From: Gracilibacillus alcaliphilus
Lineage (GTDB): Bacteria > Bacillota > Bacilli > Bacillales > Amphibacillaceae
Assembly: GCF_016909015.1 (NCBI RefSeq)
Contig: NZ_JAFBFA010000011.1
Coordinates: forward strand, 62,001-126,000
Reading direction: 5' to 3'
DNA: 64,000 nucleotides
The notes beneath the pieces are model-generated. The model worked only from the letters and a program-made list of their open reading frames with translations. It searched no databases and had not been told where the DNA came from. Below, piece after piece: positions 60,311 to 64,000 of the stretch (positions are counted from its first letter, which is position 1; the number at the start of each line of letters is the position of its first letter). Made by a program: the position numbers and the translations under genes.

Positions 60311-61531
60311 ATGCAAGTTCAGCAACAGTTTACGATAGTAAAAGAAGGCAACATCGCCTCTGCAAAAGGATTTCAAGCCGGTGGGTTACACTGTGGCTTA
60401 CGGAAGAAAAAGGTGGACCTAGGCTGGTTCTATTCAGAAGTACCGGCCGAAGCAGCTGGTGTATACACGATGAATGTATTCCAAGCGGCACCACTGAAAG
60501 TAACAAAAGAAAGCATTGCGAAAGAAAATAAATTACAGGCTGTCGTCGTCAATTCAGCGATAGCCAATGCATGTACAGGAGAACAGGGGCTTCAAGATGC
60601 CTATGATATGCGTCAACTGTTTGCAGAAACCGTCGGAATTGAAGAACATTTAGCAGCTGTTGCTTCCACAGGAGTAATTGGTGAACTGCTGCCAATGGAT
60701 AAATTAAGCCAAGGTATCAGCCAAATTGCAGATAAATCTAACCTGGGAGCTAACAAGTTTGAGACTGCTATTTTAACAACCGATACAAGAGAAAAAGGCA
60801 TTGCCGTCGAAGTGGAGATAGATGGTCAAACCGTCACAATTGGCGGAGCAGCAAAGGGATCAGGTATGATTAACCCGAATATGGCTACAATGTTGGGCTT
60901 TGTTACAACAGATGCTAAGGTGAATGCAGCTTCATTATCCACCGCTTTAAAAGCTATTACGAATAAATCATTTAATATGATTACTGTCGATGGGGATACA
61001 AGTACCAATGATATGGTACTCGTTTTAGCCAATGGATTAGCAGAAAACCAATCATTAACACCTGAACATCCAGAATGGCAGTCGTTCTTTGATGCTTTAC
61101 AATTTGTCTGCGAATATTTAGCTAAAGAAATTGCCCGTGATGGAGAAGGAGCTACCAGATTAGTAGAAGTACAAGTGAACGGAGCTGTGACCGATGAAGC
61201 AGCGGCTAAGATTGCGAAATCAATTATTTCTTCTAATCTAGTAAAAACAGCGATTCATGGAGCCGATGCCAATTGGGGCCGTATTATTACAGCGATTGGC
61301 TATAGCGGAGAGCCGTTAGATCCGGATAAAGTAAGCATTTCGCTAGGTGATATTTTAGTAGTGGAAAATGGTGTGCCACATCCATTTGATGAAGATCAAG
61401 CAAAAGAATATTTATTAGAAGAAGAGATAACGATTTATGCCCAGTTAGGTGATGGCAATGGCAAGGGAATTGCCTGGGGCTGTGACTTATCTTATGAGTA
61501 TGTCAGAATTAATGCTTCCTATCGTACGTAA
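60311..61531 (+). CDS. argJ: Bifunctional glutamate N-acetyltransferase / ornithine acetyltransferase
   Basis: The 406-residue proenzyme cleaves itself before Thr193 in NPNMATMLGF to give alpha and beta chains. It recycles the acetyl group from acetylornithine to glutamate. The oxyanion residues lie in VASTGVIGE, and the C-terminus ends NASYRT as usual. It starts 17 bases after argC with AAGGAG upstream. The presence of argJ indicates the cyclic acetyl pathway. Confidence 0.96.
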   Translation: MQVQQQFTIVKEGNIASAKGFQAGGLHCGLRKKKVDLGWFYSEVPAEAAGVYTMNVFQAAPLKVTKESIAKENKLQAVVVNSAIANACTGEQGLQDAYDMRQLFAETVGIEEHLAAVASTGVIGELLPMDKLSQGISQIADKSNLGANKFETAILTTDTREKGIAVEVEIDGQTVTIGGAAKGSGMINPNMATMLGFVTTDAKVNAASLSTALKAITNKSFNMITVDGDTSTNDMVLVLANGLAENQSLTPEHPEWQSFFDALQFVCEYLAKEIARDGEGATRLVEVQVNGAVTDEAAAKIAKSIISSNLVKTAIHGADANWGRIITAIGYSGEPLDPDKVSISLGDILVVENGVPHPFDEDQAKEYLLEEEITIYAQLGDGNGKGIAWGCDLSYEYVRINASYRT

Positions 61532-61533
61532 TG

Positions 61534-61638
61534 TTGTTCAAAAAGCCCGATAAAAATGACGCACCGCATATCAGCGTTACAACATGATGTTGCGACTTTA
61601 GCCGACTGGTCCTTTTATCGAACTTTTGGAACATGCAC
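61534..61638 (+). repeat. Dispersed intergenic repeat, copy 5
   Basis: This copy of about 105 bp runs from TTGTTCAAAAAGCCCGATAAAAA to TTTTATCGAACTTTTGGAACA. It keeps the termini and the CAACATGATGTTGCGA segment seen in longer copies. It lies between argJ and argB and must be co-transcribed with them. Confidence 0.82.
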
Positions 61639-61655
61639 TAAGAGGAGGAAATAAG

Positions 61656-62474
61656 ATGAATTATGTTATAATCAAATGTGGTGGTAGCGTGTTTGAACAG
61701 CTACCTCCTTCTTTTTATCAAGATATTGTCACGATTCAGGAACAAGGGGAATGGCAGCCGATTATTGTACATGGCGGCGGTCCGCTTATTTCGCAGTTGT
61801 TAGAACAAACGGGAGTGAAGACAGAGTTTGTTAAAGGATTGCGTGTGACAACGAATGAAGTATTAGATGTAGTAGAGATGGCCTTAAGCGGTGCGGTGAA
61901 TAAAGGGGTAGTAAGGGAATTATCCAATGCCGGCGGTAAGGCGATCGGCGTTAGTGGTGTCGATGGACAACTACTGCACGCTCAACCGATTGACGAGGAA
62001 ATGACATTAGGCTATGTAGGGCAAGTGACCGAAGTGAATACAGGTCTACTAAAGGAATGGATCCAGCAAGGTTTGATTCCTGTTATCTCACCGATCGGTA
62101 TTGATGATAAAGGACAGCGCTATAATATTAATGCTGATATGGCAGCGGCTGCAGTGGCACAGGCATTAGGTGCGAAACTGTGTTTTATTAGCGATATCCC
62201 TGGTATTTATCAAGAAATAGATGGAGAGAAACAAGTATTTCATCAATTAAATGAACAAAAAATAGCACAATTAATTGCCGATGAAGTCATTATTGGCGGC
62301 ATGATCCCTAAAGTACAATCAGCGATTGAGGCTTTACAACAAAATGTGCTGGAAGTATCCATTGTGGACGGCATGGCCAAACATGGTCTGGTTGAATTTA
62401 TGCAGGGAAAGCCGATCGGTACAAGAATTTCATTAACCCATCAGGAGGTGCCATATGTCGAATCAAACAAGTAA
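61656..62474 (+). CDS. argB: Acetylglutamate kinase
   Basis: The 272-residue kinase phosphorylates N-acetylglutamate, the second arginine step. KCGGSVFE (catalytic Lys near the N-terminus), IIVHGGGPLISQLL and the later MIPKVQSAIEAL motif are typical. I start it at the ATG at 61656, after AGGAGG. A start at 61626 would lie in the repeat. The 3' end overlaps argD by 20 bases. Confidence 0.95.
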   Translation: MNYVIIKCGGSVFEQLPPSFYQDIVTIQEQGEWQPIIVHGGGPLISQLLEQTGVKTEFVKGLRVTTNEVLDVVEMALSGAVNKGVVRELSNAGGKAIGVSGVDGQLLHAQPIDEEMTLGYVGQVTEVNTGLLKEWIQQGLIPVISPIGIDDKGQRYNINADMAAAAVAQALGAKLCFISDIPGIYQEIDGEKQVFHQLNEQKIAQLIADEVIIGGMIPKVQSAIEALQQNVLEVSIVDGMAKHGLVEFMQGKPIGTRISLTHQEVPYVESNK

Positions 62475-63627
62475 TGCCGTTATGTCCACGTATGGACGGT
62501 TTCCTATCTCTATTGTAGAAGGAAAAGGGAGTTATGTTTGGGATGATAAAGGAACAAAATATTTGGATTATGTATCGGGGTTAGCTACCTGTAACTTGGG
62601 TCATGTACCTGATGCAGTGGAAGAGGCAGTTCAAGCGCAATTATCGAAGTTGTGGCACTGCACGAATCTCTATCATATTCCTACACAAGAGCAGCTAGCA
62701 GAGAAATTAGCACAACATAGCTGCGGCGACCAAGTCTTTTTCTGTAATAGTGGGGCAGAGGCTAATGAAGCAGCGATCAAGATCGCGAAGAAGTATGGTC
62801 ATGACGTGTTAAAACAAGACAATCCGTTGATCGTCACCTTTCAAAATTCCTTCCATGGGCGTACGATGGCAACTTTAACGGCTACAGGACAGGAGAAAAT
62901 TCAACAAGGCTTTGCACCATTGACACCTGGATTTACTTATTTATCCTATAATGATAACCATGCCTTGAGTCAATTGCAGGAGCTTAGTCCAGTTGCCGTT
63001 ATGTTAGAGCTTGTACAGGGAGAAGGTGGTGTGATCCCGGTCGAGAAAGAATGGATCCAGCAGTTGGAAGCAATATGCCAAGAACAAGGGATTCTGCTTA
63101 TGGTGGATGAGATCCAGACAGGGATGGGACGGACAGGGAAGCTATTTGCTTATGAGCATTATCAAATAGAGCCAGATGTGATTACTATAGCAAAAGGCTT
63201 GGGATCAGGCTTGCCAATTGGGGCGATGATTGCCAAAGAAGAGGTAGCTAAAGTATTCTCCCCTGGAACACATGGCAGTACATTTGGCGGTAATCCCGTT
63301 TCGACTACGGCCGGACTGGCAACAATAGATCAGCTGACAACACCTGGTGTATTAGAACATGCACAAGAGATGGCCGACTTAATCTGGCAGGGATTAGAAC
63401 AGCTGGCAGCAGAGAAAGAAGAGATTAAATCGGTAAGAGGAAAAGGCTTGTTGATCGGTTTAGAAGTAACAGGAGCAGCCATTGATTATGTGAATAAGGC
63501 ACGTGAGGAAGAACAACTGCTTATTGTGGTTGCCGGCCCGCATATTGTAAGAATTTTACCGCCATTAACGACAACAAAGGCAGAAGCAGAACAATTTCTT
63601 GAGAAAATTAATCATATTTTTCAGTAG
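62455..63627 (+). CDS. argD: Acetylornithine aminotransferase
   Basis: The 390-residue class III aminotransferase has its PLP lysine at Lys247 in ITIAKGLGSGLPIGAM. FCNSGAEANEAAIK and VDEIQTGMGRTGKLFA are also present. It makes N-acetylornithine with glutamate as donor. The ATG has AGGAGG upstream and lies inside the end of argB, so translation is coupled. The carAB and argF genes that can follow in Bacillus are absent. A repeat and purU come next. Confidence 0.95.
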   Translation: MSNQTSNAVMSTYGRFPISIVEGKGSYVWDDKGTKYLDYVSGLATCNLGHVPDAVEEAVQAQLSKLWHCTNLYHIPTQEQLAEKLAQHSCGDQVFFCNSGAEANEAAIKIAKKYGHDVLKQDNPLIVTFQNSFHGRTMATLTATGQEKIQQGFAPLTPGFTYLSYNDNHALSQLQELSPVAVMLELVQGEGGVIPVEKEWIQQLEAICQEQGILLMVDEIQTGMGRTGKLFAYEHYQIEPDVITIAKGLGSGLPIGAMIAKEEVAKVFSPGTHGSTFGGNPVSTTAGLATIDQLTTPGVLEHAQEMADLIWQGLEQLAAEKEEIKSVRGKGLLIGLEVTGAAIDYVNKAREEEQLLIVVAGPHIVRILPPLTTTKAEAEQFLEKINHIFQ

Positions 63628-63685
63628 AATACTTGACCCTCTGACAGAACATGATAAAGTATTATAGAGGTTCTCATATGAGAAT

Positions 63686-63752
63686 GATAAAAAAATGACA
63701 CGGCGAATGGAGGTTGCCGGTCTTTTTTATCGCACCTTTTGAATACGCATGT
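63686..63752 (+). repeat. Dispersed intergenic repeat, copy 6 (short, left end decayed)
   Basis: GATAAAAAAATGACACGGCGAA and TTTTTTATCGCACCTTTTGAA match the inner left part and the right end of the longer copies. The far left terminus is missing. It lies between argD and purU. Confidence 0.65.
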
Positions 63753-63783
63753 AATAGAGTGATTACAGATAAGAGGGATTAAA

Positions 63784-64000
63784 ATGAAAAATTATAATAC
63801 AGATAAAATAAATGCATTTAAGGAAACACATAAAAACAGGGCGCGACTATTAGTCAGCTGTCCTGACCAGCCTGGCATTGTGGCGGCGATATCTCAGTTT
63901 CTATCTGGATATGACGCGAATATTATTGAATCTAATCAGTATTCAACAGATCCGCAAGGCGGCGAATTTTTTATCCGAGTGGAATTTGAACTTGATGATC
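63784..64000 (+). CDS. purU: Formyltetrahydrofolate deformylase, N-terminal part cut by window edge
   Basis: The open frame from the ATG at 63784 (GAGGG upstream) encodes 72 residues before the window ends. RARLLVSCPDQPGIVAAISQF begins an ACT domain, and IIESNQYSTDPQGGEFFIRVEF follows. This ACT start is characteristic of PurU, which hydrolyses 10-formyl-tetrahydrofolate to formate for purine synthesis. The catalytic domain is outside the window. Confidence 0.9.
   Translation, partial: MKNYNTDKINAFKETHKNRARLLVSCPDQPGIVAAISQFLSGYDANIIESNQYSTDPQGGEFFIRVEFELDD

Overview
The window looks like chromosome of a low-GC Gram-positive bacterium of the family Bacillaceae. The reasons are AGGAGG-type ribosome sites with frequent TTG/GTG starts, a SAM-I riboswitch on sulfur genes, TnrA, YesM/YesN regulators, LytE-type wall hydrolase and cre-like sites. 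Many exported proteins are acidic, which would suit a moderately halophilic genus such as Gracilibacillus or a relative, but the genus is inference only. No rRNA, tRNA, CRISPR array, prophage or intact transposase was seen.

Layout. 1-4.3 kb (minus): an operon of an acidic membrane-anchored protein, two ABC-2 permeases and the start of their ATPase. 4.7-5.8 kb: a LysM/NlpC-P60 wall hydrolase. 6.2-12.9 kb (minus): assimilatory sulfate reduction operon cysH-cysJ-cysI-sat-cysC behind a promoter, SAM-I aptamer and terminator. 13-16 kb: small membrane protein, aldo/keto reductase, and a decayed IS1341-type tnpB with a structured 3' flank. 16.1-21.4 kb: two-component system plus three-gene exporter in the lnrJK-lnrLMN (linearmycin resistance) arrangement.

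21.5-31.4 kb: a carbohydrate island with yesN, a yesL-like gene, yesM, a lipoprotein binding protein, two permeases and an intracellular GH10 xylanase, resembling aldouronate/xylo-oligosaccharide clusters. Diverged direct copies of the end of the last exporter gene and its terminator flank it, so I infer that the island was inserted there. Cre-like sites occur at three places in it.

31.6-53.2 kb is ordinary core and accessory content: TetR with a DsbA-like/YdhR pair, gdhA, transporters, a Lrp-type regulator with an aminotransferase, tnrA with its own TnrA box, a GT2 glycosyltransferase, MATE pump, CAP lipoprotein, kptA, a frameshifted AEC transporter, and a polar amino acid ABC importer. 53.2-58.2 kb: tandem repeats, a FAH-family hydrolase, a second tnpB scrap, and a class A penicillin-binding protein with a long charged repeat tail. 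59.2-64 kb: argC-argJ-argB-argD and the start of purU.

A feature running through the window is an intergenic repeat with imperfect terminal inverted repeats (TGTTCAAAAAG...CTTTTTGAACA). Six copies lie at 9.8, 23.4, 35.1, 37.7, 61.6 and 63.7 kb, several of them inside operons. It looks like a MITE-type element family and is the least explained recurring signal here.
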